From Magnetococcales bacterium WMHbinv6 (lineage in GTDB: Bacteria > Pseudomonadota > Magnetococcia > Magnetococcales > Magnetaquicoccaceae), in the NCBI GenBank assembly GCA_002753135.1, contig PDZV01000003.1, positions 1 through 64,000 of the forward strand: a stretch of DNA of 64,000 bases, given 5' to 3'. The notes under the pieces were generated by a model. The model did no database searches, was not told the origin of the DNA, and saw only the letters and a list, made by a program, of their open reading frames with translations. The number at the start of each line of letters is the position of its first letter. The first letter of the stretch is position 1. Made by a program: the position numbers and the translations under genes. Shown one piece after another: positions 44,633 to 53,765 of this stretch.

Positions 44633-45037
44633 TTATTTTTTTTCCAGCATCGCACGCAGGTTGGCAAAAGGATTGTAGGTCGCCGCCTGTTCCGGTTCCT
44701 GACCGGTATCCATGCCGCCTGCCGCCAGATGATCCACATAGCGGGCATGCTCGTTATCATGACAGTAGATGCACAGATTCTCCCAGTTGCTGCCGTCTGC
44801 CGGGTTGTTGTCATGGTTATGGTCTTTATGATGCACCGTCAATTCGCTCAAGTTATCTTTGTCGAATGCACGCCCGCAGCGCGCACAAACCCATGGGTGA
44901 ATTTTCAATGACTGCGCCCGATAACCTGCCTGACGCACTTGCGCATCCGAGCGGGCCATTGATATGATTTTCTCTAGCTTTTCCGGACAGTTGGTTCCAA
45001 TTTTTGGACCAGATGGACGACGAGAACTCCTGATCAT
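44633..45037 (-). CDS. HNH nuclease family protein, YajD-like
   Basis: 134 residues from ATG 45037, which follows AAGGAG; ATG 44959 would give a shorter form. The HNH core is clear: CARCGRAFD, TVHHKDHNHDNNPADGSNWE and LCIYCHDNEHARY, with two CxxC pairs for zinc and the catalytic His. This is the pattern of E. coli YajD, an uncharacterised HNH protein of about 115 residues. The C-terminal tail (GQEPEQAATYNPFANLRAML) also resembles YajD. Role is unknown; possible links are DNA repair or defence. Confidence 0.85.
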   Translation of the reverse strand: MIRSSRRPSGPKIGTNCPEKLEKIISMARSDAQVRQAGYRAQSLKIHPWVCARCGRAFDKDNLSELTVHHKDHNHDNNPADGSNWENLCIYCHDNEHARYVDHLAAGGMDTGQEPEQAATYNPFANLRAMLEKK

Positions 45038-45443
45038 ATTCCTATCAACTCCTTTTATTTGCCCTATACAGATACAATCCGCTCTACGAATAGCAGTTGT
45101 CGGAAACAAAAAAAAATCGCACCAGAGAGAAAAAACAGGTGAACTAATCTATACCAATAAAGTCGAAGCTACTAAAATAACGAGTGTTCAATTGCATATA
45201 GGTGCTATTGTTCTTCCTGCAAAGATCCACTCGAATCAGGATAGAGCCGATTATAGCCCCTGTATGCTTTTTGCTAACTCAATCAAGAGCGAGGCGACAA
45301 AACGCCAAACCATTCAGCAGGCGTTCGTTTTATCAAATATTTGTAAAAAACAAGTACACTTTAGCATTTTAATCTTGCAATCAACAACCAAATCAGGTTA
45401 CTTATGGTGCGGTTGCAATAATCTCGAACAAGGATGAACCACG
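45038..45443. other. AT-rich gap with palindromes upstream of the S24 regulator
   Basis: 406 bp without a supported gene and richer in A+T than its flanks. AACGCC (45301-45306) and GGCGTT (45320-45325) then CGTTTT form a weak terminator-like hairpin. CAAATATTTG (45334-45343) is a perfect 10-bp palindrome followed by TTGTAAAAAACAAG; such AT dyads suit a Cro/CI-type repressor and may be an operator for the adjacent gene. This is inference. Confidence 0.35.
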
Positions 45444-46118
45444 ATGACTCTCAGTGAACGCATTCAAACAGCGCGCAAACAAGCCAAATTGACCCAAAAG
45501 GAGTTGGCTGACCGTGTCGGCATCAGCCAAACTGCCGTGCATAAACTGGAATGTGGCCGTTCCAAATCCTCCCGCAGAACGGTTGCCATTGCGCTGACCT
45601 GCGGAGTCGATCCCATTTGGCTCGATACCGGGCGGGGCGAAATGTCACTGATTGGTGCCACGCCGGGCATGAACCAGGCCGAATTTGCCAAAGCTGCGGA
45701 GGATGGCGAAATTTACCGGGCACCTCTGTTTGCCCGCTTGCCACTCATCTCCTGGGATGATGCCAACCGCTCCTGCGAAGAAGATTCCGATTCCTTTCAT
45801 CCCAAGGCTGTGGAAGCCTGGATTCCGGTCGCGCCGCGCTCCAGTGATCGCACCTTTGCCCTGCGGGTTCCAGATGACTCCATGGAACCGGAATTCCATG
45901 AAGGTGAAATCATCATTGTCGATCCCAGCATGGCCGGAAAACATAACCAGTTTCTCATTGCCCGCATGGATGGGGATTCCATGGCCACCTTCAAGCAACT
46001 GATTGTTGTGGGCAACCGCACCTACCTGAAACCCCTGAACTCTCGCTATCCGCTGATTGAAGTGCAAGGGACCATTCGGGTGTGCGGCGTCGTTGTCGGC
46101 AAATACAAAGAGTATTGA
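45444..46118 (+). CDS. Cro/CI-type HTH regulator with S24 (LexA-like) peptidase domain
   Basis: 224 residues. N-terminal XRE helix-turn-helix (about 5-60: LTQKELADRVGISQTAVHKL). The C-terminal S24 domain has the Ser-Lys dyad at S146 (PDDSMEPEF) and K184 (ATFKQLIVVG), 38 residues apart as in LexA-like proteins, so self-cleavage or RecA-linked inactivation is possible. The expected Ala-Gly cleavage site is not evident; the linker holds GATPG near 71-75. No phage genes are next to it, so it is either a host SOS-type regulator or a prophage relic. The preceding region holds operator-like palindromes, and a strong terminator follows. Confidence 0.82.
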   Translation: MTLSERIQTARKQAKLTQKELADRVGISQTAVHKLECGRSKSSRRTVAIALTCGVDPIWLDTGRGEMSLIGATPGMNQAEFAKAAEDGEIYRAPLFARLPLISWDDANRSCEEDSDSFHPKAVEAWIPVAPRSSDRTFALRVPDDSMEPEFHEGEIIIVDPSMAGKHNQFLIARMDGDSMATFKQLIVVGNRTYLKPLNSRYPLIEVQGTIRVCGVVVGKYKEY

Positions 46119-46188
46119 TTGCTGCCCCACTCCCGTTTGCCTCGTCCCCATATGACGGTGTGCAAACTGTAACACGTGGCCAGATACA

Positions 46189-46230
46189 AATGCCAGGATA
46201 AGGCGAAAAACCTTTCCTGGCATTTTTTTT
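46189..46230 (+). terminator. Strong intrinsic terminator after the S24 regulator
   Basis: AATGCCAGGA (46189-46198) pairs with TCCTGGCATT (46215-46224), and AAGG/CCTT extends the stem inward past one bulged T. Eight T follow (46223-46230). Confidence 0.92.
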
Positions 46231-46331
46231 CTGTACCAGGAATGGACACCCACCGCGAATGAACCTGTACCAATGGTCAAGAGTATGCTATCAGACTTGG
46301 CCACCGCTTGACACCGGTCAGCGGCCAAAGG

Positions 46332-46511
46332 GGTGCCGTCGGCGCGTGGCAGGGACTGTTCTCATGCGGTCCAAAACCCCTTGATACGGCGTTGCTGGGC
46401 CGCTCCGCTGCTCACATACACCTCGTATGCTGTGCTGCTCGCGGCCCAGCGCCTTGTCTGAAGGACTTTTGGCCTCGAATGAGAACAGTCCCCAGTAAGG
46501 CACCATTTTTT
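46332..46511. repeat. Long imperfect inverted repeat upstream of the Moco operon
   Basis: The outer arms GGTGCC (46332-46337) and GGCACC (46499-46504), then GGGACTGTTCTCAT (46352-46365) and ATGAGAACAGTCCC (46480-46493), enclose a further near-complete foldback with GCTGGGCCGC against GCGGCCCAGC and a small apex CATAC/GTATG. The whole ~173-bp unit would form one extended hairpin as RNA or a cruciform as DNA. ATTTTTTG follows the right arm on the plus strand, so it could terminate. It has no transposase and codes for nothing evident. Confidence 0.8.
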
Positions 46512-46547
46512 GACATGCGCTCTGAATCAGGAATGCGGACAAACAGC

Positions 46548-47576
46548 ATGATTCGCGTACAACAAGAACGATTTTCTCTGGAAGACGAACTCGACCTTTT
46601 GCTGCGAGACAACCCGAAAGTTGGAGGTGTTGTCACCTTTTTGGGTCTGGTCCGGGATTTTACCACTTCCGCCGATGTGACAACACTGTTGCTGGAACAC
46701 TATCCCGGCATGACCGAATCGGAGTTGGCCAACATCGAACAGAGTGCCCGCTCCCGCTTCGACGTTGAAGAGATTCTGGTGGTCCACCGGGTGGGCCGCC
46801 TGACAGTCGGGGAACCCATCGTCCTGGTGGTCGCCGCTGCCAGCCATCGGGCCGAGGCTTTTCTTGCCTGTCGCTACGTGATCGACCACTTGAAACATAA
46901 AGCCACCTTCTGGAAAAAAGAGATTCTGCGCTCCGGCGAGGAGCGCTGGATACACAGTTGCCCAGGCTGCGAAGCGGCCATCGACAATTGGCAGGAAAAT
47001 GCTTCCCCCCCCTCTGCCACCGCACAAGCAGCCCATGCCAACGATTGCCGCCACCATCATCCGGCGGAGCCAATGGCTGCTCCCCCTCTCCCCATGTGGC
47101 AGGGGCTGCGCCTGGGCATCCTGACCCTTTCCGATAGCCGCAGTGCCAGCACGGATCAAAGCGGACAAACCTTGTTCCAATTGGCCGGACAATGGGGCGG
47201 TGAGGTGGTGGTGCGTCAGGTGATTCCTGACAATCAGAGCGACATCCAACAACTGTTGGTCGACTGGGTTGACCGACTGCAACTGGATCTGATCCTCACC
47301 ACCGGCGGAACCGGTCCTGGCCCCCGTGATGTGACCCCGGAAGCAACCCGTGCCGTCTGCCAGCGGGAGATGCCCGGCTTTGCCGAACAGATCCGCAGCA
47401 GCGGCCTGCAACAAACACGCAACGCCCTGTTTACCCGGGGGGTTGCCGCCTTTCGTGGCACCACCCTGATTGTCAACCTTCCCGGTTCCACCCGTGGTGC
47501 CAGCCATAGTCTGAAGGCAATTGCCGATCTGGTACCGCACGCCTTGCGAATGGCCAAAGGCGGGGGCCACCATTAA
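46548..47576 (+). CDS. MoaE-MogA fusion: molybdopterin synthase large subunit + molybdopterin adenylyltransferase
   Basis: 342 residues from ATG 46548. Residues 1-145 are MoaE: GGVVTFLGLVRDFT, LEHYPGMTESELANIE, HRVGRLTVGEP and the active-site Lys region KHKATFWKKE. After a His/Pro/Ala linker (about 146-180), residues 182-342 are MogA/MoaB-like: LGILTLSDSRS, TTGGTGPGPRDVTPEATR and NLPGSTRG. The first half adds sulfur to cPMP with MoaD; the second adenylates molybdopterin. Both activities fused in one chain are unusual. It leads the operon with moeA 22 bp downstream, and follows the long foldback. Confidence 0.9.
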   Translation: MIRVQQERFSLEDELDLLLRDNPKVGGVVTFLGLVRDFTTSADVTTLLLEHYPGMTESELANIEQSARSRFDVEEILVVHRVGRLTVGEPIVLVVAAASHRAEAFLACRYVIDHLKHKATFWKKEILRSGEERWIHSCPGCEAAIDNWQENASPPSATAQAAHANDCRHHHPAEPMAAPPLPMWQGLRLGILTLSDSRSASTDQSGQTLFQLAGQWGGEVVVRQVIPDNQSDIQQLLVDWVDRLQLDLILTTGGTGPGPRDVTPEATRAVCQREMPGFAEQIRSSGLQQTRNALFTRGVAAFRGTTLIVNLPGSTRGASHSLKAIADLVPHALRMAKGGGHH

Positions 47577-47598
47577 CCTGGAACAGAGGGCAAGCGCC

Positions 47599-48822
47599 AT
47601 GATCTCTTATGCCGAAGCCAAACGACGTGTCCTGGAACAACTCATTCCGGTAGCCAGGGAAGCAGAGGAGACCCCTCTGACAGACTCTCTGGGCCGCGTT
47701 CTGGCACAAACCGTCTATGCCAGCGAAGCGGTGCCCAACCATGACAATTCCGCCATGGATGGTTATGCCATGCGCAGCGCCGATCTGGGCGAGCAGGCGG
47801 TCAGCCTGCGCGTGGTTGCCGATCTGCCCGCCGGTTCCTACTTCCATACTCCGTTGCAGGCGGGTGAAGCGGTGCGCATCATGACCGGTGCCCCCATTCC
47901 CCCGGGCAGTGATTGCGTGGTCATGCAGGAACAGGTCAAACGACAGGGGGAGTGGGTTACCGTTCCACCCGGCCAACTGCCAGGACAAAACATCCGACCT
48001 GCCGGGGAGGATATCGCCGCAGGCAGCGCCATTTTTGCCGCTGGTCGCCGCCTGGGCGTGGCCGACCTGGGGCTGTTGACCTCCTTGGGCAAAAGCACTC
48101 TTCCCCTCTTTCGTCGCCTGCGGGTGGCCTTGCTCTCGACCGGCAACGAAGTGGTCAGTCCCGGTCAACCGTTGGCACCCGGGCAGGTCTACGACAGCAA
48201 TCGGGCCACGCTCCGCGCCGCACTCACCCTGTTGGGTGTCGAGGTGATCGATTTGGGCAGCGTGCGCGATGATCGGGAGGCGTTGACCGCTGCGTTACGG
48301 CAAGGGGGAGAACAGGCCGATGCCCTGATCACCAGCGGTGGTGTTTCGGTGGGGGATTATGATCTGGTCAAGGAGATTTTGCTCAAAGACGGGCAAATCG
48401 ACTTTTGGCAGGTGGCCATGAAACCGGGCAAACCGCAAGCCTATGGCCGTTTGGGCCAAGCCCACTTTTTTGGCCTGCCGGGCAATCCGGTCTCCAGTCT
48501 GACCGTCTATCTGCTGATGGTGCGCCCGGCACTGTTGAAAATGATGGGGGCCGCCACAGAACCGGAACGGCGCTTTCAGGCCCGTTTTCGTGGCAGTTGG
48601 CACAAACGCCACTCCCGCATGGATTTTTTGCGCGGCATTGTCCACTTTGACCACCCGGATGGCTCCCCAGCCTCCAGCCCGTGGGTTGAGGTGACCGGAG
48701 CGCAAGGTTCCGGCATTCTTACCAGCCTCTCCAAGGCCAATGTATTCATTATTCTTCCGGAAGGCCCGGCCCAGATTGCCGATGGTGACCCGGTGACCGT
48801 GCAATGGATCGACTATGCCTGA
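47599..48822 (+). CDS. moeA: Molybdopterin molybdenumtransferase
   Basis: 407 residues from ATG 47599 with GAGGG upstream. MoeA inserts molybdate into MPT-AMP. The domain I-II signature is [14 protein letters not shown], followed by [12 protein letters not shown]. The MoCF domain III has [35 protein letters not shown] and LPGNPVSSL. The C-terminal domain IV is complete. It acts directly after the MogA half of the upstream fusion protein in the pathway. Its end overlaps moaC by 8 bp. Confidence 0.96.
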   Translation: MISYAEAKRRVLEQLIPVAREAEETPLTDSLGRVLAQTVYASEAVPNHDNSAMDGYAMRSADLGEQAVSLRVVADLPAGSYFHTPLQAGEAVRIMTGAPIPPGSDCVVMQEQVKRQGEWVTVPPGQLPGQNIRPAGEDIAAGSAIFAAGRRLGVADLGLLTSLGKSTLPLFRRLRVALLSTGNEVVSPGQPLAPGQVYDSNRATLRAALTLLGVEVIDLGSVRDDREALTAALRQGGEQADALITSGGVSVGDYDLVKEILLKDGQIDFWQVAMKPGKPQAYGRLGQAHFFGLPGNPVSSLTVYLLMVRPALLKMMGAATEPERRFQARFRGSWHKRHSRMDFLRGIVHFDHPDGSPASSPWVEVTGAQGSGILTSLSKANVFIILPEGPAQIADGDPVTVQWIDYA

Positions 48823-49309
48823 ACAATCGCCTTTGACCCACTTTGACCACCAGGGGGCCACCCGCATGGTGGATGTGACCGCCAAGGAGGCAACCGATCG
48901 CCTGGCCATTGCCGCCGGGGAGGTGGTCATGCAGCCAGAAACGTTGCAACTGATCCTCAATCGGCAGTTGAGCAAAGGCGATGTGCTGGAAGTGGCACGC
49001 ATCGCCGGCATTATGGCCGCCAAACGGGTGGATATGTTGATTCCGCTCTGTCACCAACTCAACCTCACCTCGGTTAAAATTGCTTTTGACTCCGATCCGC
49101 AGCGCCAGGCAATCACCATCACCGCCCAGGTGCGCACCCATGGTCCAACCGGGGTGGAAATGGAGGCGTTGACGGCTGTTTCCGTCGCGGCACTGACCAT
49201 CTATGACATGTGCAAGGCAGTGGATCGCGGCATGCGCATCGGCCAAATCCGCCTGATGGAAAAGGCAGGCGGCAAAAGCGGCCATTTTCTCAGGGATCCG
49301 TCGTGTTAA
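48815..49309 (+). CDS. moaC: Cyclic pyranopterin monophosphate synthase
   Basis: 164 residues, normal length. With MoaA it converts GTP to cPMP, acting on the 3',8-cyclo-GTP product. [16 protein letters not shown] at the N-terminus, [10 protein letters not shown], and [20 protein letters not shown] with KAVDRGMRI for the active site Lys and Asp. The start lies 8 bp inside moeA, and the end overlaps the moaA start, so the genes are tightly coupled. Confidence 0.97.
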   Translation: MPEQSPLTHFDHQGATRMVDVTAKEATDRLAIAAGEVVMQPETLQLILNRQLSKGDVLEVARIAGIMAAKRVDMLIPLCHQLNLTSVKIAFDSDPQRQAITITAQVRTHGPTGVEMEALTAVSVAALTIYDMCKAVDRGMRIGQIRLMEKAGGKSGHFLRDPSC

Positions 49310-50334
49310 CCGACTCTTTTGGTCGCACCATTCGTTATCTACGGGTTTCGGTCACCGACCGCTGCAACCTGTTTTGCAACTATTGTCGCCTGCCCAACGA
49401 AACCCTGTCACCCAACAATCGGGAATTGCTTGATTTTGATGAATTGGTCCGCCTGCTGCGTCTTTTTCTGGCCCTGGGAGTCGAACGGATCCGCTTGACT
49501 GGCGGCGAACCATTATTGCGCCGCAATATCGTCGGTTTGGTACAAGAAATTGCCCAGCTGCCCGGTCTGCGCGAACTGACCCTGACCACCAACGCCCTGC
49601 TGCTGGCGCGCCATGCGGCAGCGTTGCGGGCCGCCGGTCTGCATCGGGTCAACATTTCGCTGGACTCCTTGCACCCACACACCTTCGACCGCATCACCCA
49701 ACCGCACCGTCTGCTCCCCGATCTGCCGAGTGAACGGCAGGAGGTGCTGGGCCTGCCAGCCGTGTTGGCCGGCATCGATGCCGCCCTGCGTGCCGGCTTG
49801 CAGCCGGTAAAAATCAATATGGTGGTCATGCGCGGCATCAACGACAGTGAAATCGTCGACATGGTGCAATTTGCCCATCGGCATGGTCTGCTGTTACGCT
49901 TCATTGAAACCATGCCCGTCGGCGAGGCGGGTATGGAGATGGCGGATCACTTTATTCCTGCCGAGGAGATATTACAGCGCATTCAAAACCATTTTGCCAG
50001 CCAGTTGATCCCGGTGGAAGACAAACGGGGCTCTGGTCCGGCCCGCTATTTTCGTCTGGCCGACTCTGCTGCCGAATTGGGGGTAATCTCTGCCCGTTCC
50101 CGTCATTTTTGCGACACCTGCAACCGCATGCGTCTGACCTCCAAAGGCAGCCTGGTCTACTGTCTGGGTCGCTCCGACCGCATGGATCTGAAACAGCTGC
50201 TGCGCAACGGTGCCAGTGATGCCGAGTTGCAGGCAGCCATTCTGGCGGCGGTGGCCCTGAAGCCACAACAACATGAATTCAACCAAAGCGAATTTTACCG
50301 CCCCGGCAATCGCATGTCTGCTTTAGGAGGCTGA
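49303..50334 (+). CDS. moaA: GTP 3',8-cyclase (radical SAM)
   Basis: 343 residues from GTG 49303, chosen for AGGGA upstream and overlap with moaC. First cluster C21, C25, C28 ([10 protein letters not shown]), SAM motif LTGGEPLL, second cluster [19 protein letters not shown] with three Cys. The protein ends in Gly-Gly, the conserved C-terminal tail that reaches into the active site of MoaA. It starts Moco synthesis from GTP. It has about 20 extra residues near [18 protein letters not shown] compared with E. coli. The 3' end overlaps the convergent moeB by 12 bp. Confidence 0.96.
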   Translation: MLTDSFGRTIRYLRVSVTDRCNLFCNYCRLPNETLSPNNRELLDFDELVRLLRLFLALGVERIRLTGGEPLLRRNIVGLVQEIAQLPGLRELTLTTNALLLARHAAALRAAGLHRVNISLDSLHPHTFDRITQPHRLLPDLPSERQEVLGLPAVLAGIDAALRAGLQPVKINMVVMRGINDSEIVDMVQFAHRHGLLLRFIETMPVGEAGMEMADHFIPAEEILQRIQNHFASQLIPVEDKRGSGPARYFRLADSAAELGVISARSRHFCDTCNRMRLTSKGSLVYCLGRSDRMDLKQLLRNGASDAELQAAILAAVALKPQQHEFNQSEFYRPGNRMSALGG

Positions 50335-51090
50335 AGCACGGCAGACGGGACAGCGTGGGTTTTGTTCAATCCGGATCCGCATGATTTGACCATGCAGGCT
50401 GTTGATCAACAGCAGATGGCCTGCCAATGATTCACCAATCCCCAACAACTCCTTGATCGCCTCCACCGCCTGCCAGGATCCCAAAATACCGGCCACCCCC
50501 CCCAAGATACCCGCGCTCCGACAGGTTGGCGTCGCCCCTGCCGCCGGAACTTCCGGATAGAGGCAACGATAACAGGGGGCCGTGGCATCGACGCCATGGC
50601 GAAAAGTGGCCAGTTGTCCCTCAAAACCCAATACCGCCGCCGATACCAGCGGCTTGCCCGCCCGAAAACAGGCGCTGTTCAACAAATAGCGGGTGGCAAA
50701 ATTATCGCTGCCGTCGAGAATGACATCCCCTTGTTGCACCAGGGCCATGACATTCTCTTCGCTCAGACGTTCGCTCTGGGCAATCACCTCAATTTCCGGG
50801 TTGAGGGCGTGCAACGCCGTGGCCGCTGACGCGGCTTTCGGCTCACCCAACCGCGCCTGGCTATGAAGAATTTGCCGCTGCAGGTTGGAAAGTTCCACCT
50901 GATCATCGTCGACAATCACCAGGCGACCGACCCCTGCCGCCGCCAGATAGAAAGCAGCCGGCGAACCCAAGCCACCGGCACCAACCAGCACCATCCGGCC
51001 CGCCAACAGGCGTGCCTGCCCTTGCCCGCCAATCTCCTTGAGCAACAACTGCCTGGAGTAGCGTTGGACCTGTAAAGGGGTCAACTCCAT
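50323..51090 (-). CDS. moeB: Molybdopterin-synthase adenylyltransferase MoeB (ThiF/HesA family)
   Basis: 255 residues from ATG 51090; TTG at 51117 is possible. E1-like enzyme that adenylates the C-terminal Gly of MoaD (or ThiS). It has RYSRQLLLKEIGGQGQ, the ATP-binding VLVGAGGLGSPAAFYLA, DDDQVELSNLQRQILH with the Asp-Arg residues, and zinc pairs CYRC and CPVC. No rhodanese domain. The context makes MoeB more likely than ThiF. It converges on and overlaps moaA, which is unusual within a Moco locus. Confidence 0.9.
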   Translation of the reverse strand: MELTPLQVQRYSRQLLLKEIGGQGQARLLAGRMVLVGAGGLGSPAAFYLAAAGVGRLVIVDDDQVELSNLQRQILHSQARLGEPKAASAATALHALNPEIEVIAQSERLSEENVMALVQQGDVILDGSDNFATRYLLNSACFRAGKPLVSAAVLGFEGQLATFRHGVDATAPCYRCLYPEVPAAGATPTCRSAGILGGVAGILGSWQAVEAIKELLGIGESLAGHLLLINSLHGQIMRIRIEQNPRCPVCRASAS

Positions 51091-51315
51091 AACGCACCAA
51101 CCATTCCTGCACGGCAAGAAAACAATGGCGTTCTGCCGGTTATATTGCTGCTGGAACGCTCTCGATTGTCATAACTACCATTTTTTGCAGTTTGCAGCGA
51201 TCCTCTCCTAACCGCTTTGCTTTCCCTTGCATATCGATGCCAGAAGTGCGCATTATTTGCAACACCTGGACAGTATAACAAGGGAATGGCCAACTCAAGC
51301 AGGGGGAACGGCAAG

Positions 51316-51750
51316 GTGACAAGCAATCTGCAAGAACTGACCAATGCAGGGCTGCGGCCCACATTTTCACGGATGAGCGTCCTCTCTCTTTTTTCCGAAC
51401 ACGACGAGGTACACCTCTCGGCAGAAGAGATTCATCAAAAACTGCAAGCCACCGGTTTCCGCATGGGCCTGGCCACCGTCTATCGCGTCTTGACCCAATT
51501 TGAACAGGCCGGTCTACTCTACCGCCACCGACACGAAGATGGTCGCGCCATCTATGAGCTGGCCGGAGAACAGCATCATGATCATATGATCTGCATCAAC
51601 TGCAAAAAAATGATCGAATTCAACGATCCCATCATTGAAGAACGGAAGCGGAAAATTGTCGAAGATGCCGGTTATTCCCTGCATGGCCATGTTCTCTACC
51701 TGTATATTTCCTGTGACGATCCCAACTGCCCGGGTAAACAAAACCGATAA
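51316..51750 (+). CDS. fur: Ferric uptake regulator Fur
   Basis: 144 residues from GTG 51316, which has AGGGGG nine bases upstream; ATG 51286 is in frame but sits at about the expected transcription start of a TATAAC box (51274-51279). The N-terminal winged helix contains LSAEEIHQKLQATGFRMGLA, TVYRVLTQFEQAGLL. Metal ligands include HHDH (87-90), CINC (93-96) and a C-terminal CDDPNC pair (C133, C138). It is Fe(II)-dependent and represses iron uptake genes. Zur or PerR are alternatives, but the HHDHMICINCKKMIEF pattern is Fur-like. Confidence 0.88.
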   Translation: MTSNLQELTNAGLRPTFSRMSVLSLFSEHDEVHLSAEEIHQKLQATGFRMGLATVYRVLTQFEQAGLLYRHRHEDGRAIYELAGEQHHDHMICINCKKMIEFNDPIIEERKRKIVEDAGYSLHGHVLYLYISCDDPNCPGKQNR

Positions 51751-51792
51751 TCTGTACGCAGCGGGGTCATTCTCTCTTCAGACAGTACCGTC

Positions 51793-52761
51793 ATGTCCGC
51801 TCAATCCTTGATTTTACGCCTGATGGCCGCAGTACAACAACGTATTATCGGCCAGGAACGGTTGATCTTGCGTCTTTTCACCGCCTTGCTGGCCGATGGC
51901 CATCTGTTGGTGGAAGGGGCCCCTGGCCTGGCCAAAACCCGGGCCATTCAGGTCTTGAGTTCCGGCATTCAGGGGCAGTTTTGCCGCATTCAATTCACGC
52001 CGGATCTGCTGCCTGCCGATTTGACCGGCACAGAAATTTTCCACCCGCAACAAGGCAACTTCACCTTTCGCCAGGGGCCGTTGTTTCATAATCTGATTCT
52101 GGCCGATGAAATCAATCGCGCTCCGGCCAAAGTGCAATCGGCTCTGCTGGAAGCCATGGCCGAAAGACAAATTTCCGTTGGCTCCACCAGCCACCCGTTG
52201 CCGGATCTTTTTTTGGTGATGGCCACGCAAAATCCCATCGAACAGGAGGGAACCCACCCCCTGCCGGAAGCCCAACTGGACCGCTTTCTGCTGTTGGTAC
52301 GCATCGATTATCCCACCCTCGACGAAGAGCGCACCATTTTGCGCCTGGTCCGGCAGGAGGCCCGTCAACAACAAAAAGGGGCGGCCCCGATCGCTGAGCC
52401 GATCTCGCAAAGCCTGTTGTTGGCGGCCCGGCAGGAAATTCTGCAGGTGCATCTGGCTGAAACGGTGGAAGAGTATCTGTTGCAACTGGTGATGGCCACC
52501 CGTCAGCCCCATCGCTACGGCAACGATCTGGCCTCGGTGCTGCAGTATGGCGCATCCCCCCGGGCCTCGATTGCCCTGGATCGCTGCGCCCGGGCCAACG
52601 CCTGGTTGATGGGCAGGGATTTTGTCACCCCGGATGATGTGCAGGAGTTGTTGCCCGATGTGCTGCGTCATCGCCTGCAACTGACCTATCACGCCGAGGC
52701 CAACGGTTTTACCACCGACAAAGTGATCGATCTGTTACTGGAACGTGTGCCAGCGCCATGA
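51793..52761 (+). CDS. MoxR-type AAA+ ATPase
   Basis: 322 residues. P-loop VEGAPGLAKTRA, Walker B ILADEINRAP, sensor 1 VMATQNPIEQEGTHPLPEAQ, and the lid-domain helix that ends with RLQLTYHAEANGFTTDKV. MoxR ATPases act as chaperones for VWA-domain partners and assembly of enzymes. It is coupled to the DUF58 gene by a 4-bp overlap. A VWA partner is missing in this operon. Confidence 0.9.
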   Translation: MSAQSLILRLMAAVQQRIIGQERLILRLFTALLADGHLLVEGAPGLAKTRAIQVLSSGIQGQFCRIQFTPDLLPADLTGTEIFHPQQGNFTFRQGPLFHNLILADEINRAPAKVQSALLEAMAERQISVGSTSHPLPDLFLVMATQNPIEQEGTHPLPEAQLDRFLLLVRIDYPTLDEERTILRLVRQEARQQQKGAAPIAEPISQSLLLAARQEILQVHLAETVEEYLLQLVMATRQPHRYGNDLASVLQYGASPRASIALDRCARANAWLMGRDFVTPDDVQELLPDVLRHRLQLTYHAEANGFTTDKVIDLLLERVPAP

Positions 52762-53765
52762 ACCCCGCCCCGGTGCCGCCAGCAAACGACACCCTTGCCC
52801 CGACAATGGCAGCGGGACCTGATCCGGTCCCCGGCGGTTGGGCCACACGGATCGATGCCGCATCGTTGCTGGCCCTGCGCCACAGCGCCCGCTTTCTGCC
52901 CGCCTCCGCGCAGCAAAGCCGCTCTTTGCAGAGCGGCAGCACCCACTCTCTTTTCAAGGGAAGCGGCATCGAATATGCCGAAAGCCGCCCCTACCTGCCG
53001 GGCGATGAAATCCGCCATATCGACTGGCGCATTACCGCCCGCAGCGGCAAGCCCCATACCAAACTGTTCCATGAAGAACGGGATCGCACCACCCTGCTGT
53101 GGCTCGATCTGCGCTCTTCCCTCTTTTTTGCCAGCCGAGGCACTTTCAAAGCGGTAGCAGCCGCCCGGGCTGCCACCCTGCTCGCCTGGCATGCCATCGG
53201 GCAGGGTCACCGCCTGGGTGCTGCCATTTGTCTCGACAACCAGCACCTGGCGTTACGACCGCAACACCATGCCCGCACCGTTGTGCAACTGATCGGCCTG
53301 TTGTCTGGCCTGTCGGCAGAACAACCACCCGGCTCGGACAACCCGGAACAGCAACTCGAAGAGTCTCTGATGCGTCTGCGTCGCATCACCCGACCCGGCA
53401 GCCGACTCTTTTTGTTCAGCGACTGGAATCCCCCCTCTGATCGCCTGTTGCTGCATTTGAGTCAACTGGCGCGTCACAACGAGCTGTTGCTGACCATGCT
53501 CTATGACCCTCTGGAATACACCCTGCCCCCGCCGGGACGCTATCCGCTGCAGGATGGTGAGCGCCTGCTGCTGCTCGACAGCCACGGCAAAGGGCAGCGG
53601 GAGGCCTATCGCAACCGTTTTCAAGAAAAAGTGCAACATTTGCAGAATTTCTGCCACACGCACCGGATCGGCTTTCTGACTTGTGCCACCAACGAAGATG
53701 CGGTCAGCAAACTGCTGCGTCTGTTCGCCTCGCCCGCGCCAACGTTCGCTGCTGACCATGTCTGA
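52758..53765 (+). CDS. DUF58 domain protein
   Basis: 335 residues. The DUF58 hallmark is ESRPYLPGDEIRHIDWRITA, then TKLFHEERDRTTLLWLDLRS. The rest resembles a degenerate von Willebrand-like fold (LFLFSDWNPPSDRLL). Unlike many family members it lacks N-terminal membrane helices, so it should be cytosolic. DUF58 genes nearly always follow moxR; function is linked to envelope stress and maturation but is not defined. Overlaps both neighbours by 4 to 8 bp. Confidence 0.88.
   Translation: MNPAPVPPANDTLAPTMAAGPDPVPGGWATRIDAASLLALRHSARFLPASAQQSRSLQSGSTHSLFKGSGIEYAESRPYLPGDEIRHIDWRITARSGKPHTKLFHEERDRTTLLWLDLRSSLFFASRGTFKAVAAARAATLLAWHAIGQGHRLGAAICLDNQHLALRPQHHARTVVQLIGLLSGLSAEQPPGSDNPEQQLEESLMRLRRITRPGSRLFLFSDWNPPSDRLLLHLSQLARHNELLLTMLYDPLEYTLPPPGRYPLQDGERLLLLDSHGKGQREAYRNRFQEKVQHLQNFCHTHRIGFLTCATNEDAVSKLLRLFASPAPTFAADHV

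Noticed and set aside
44964-45437. 157-codon plus-strand frame across the gap before the S24 gene
   Set aside because: It overlaps the start of the HNH gene antisense, has no ribosome site or family resemblance, and its composition is that of AT-rich intergenic DNA.
46332-46511. Known Moco riboswitch
   Set aside because: The segment is a single long foldback without the multi-helix junction of the described Moco RNA motif, so I list it only as an inverted repeat.
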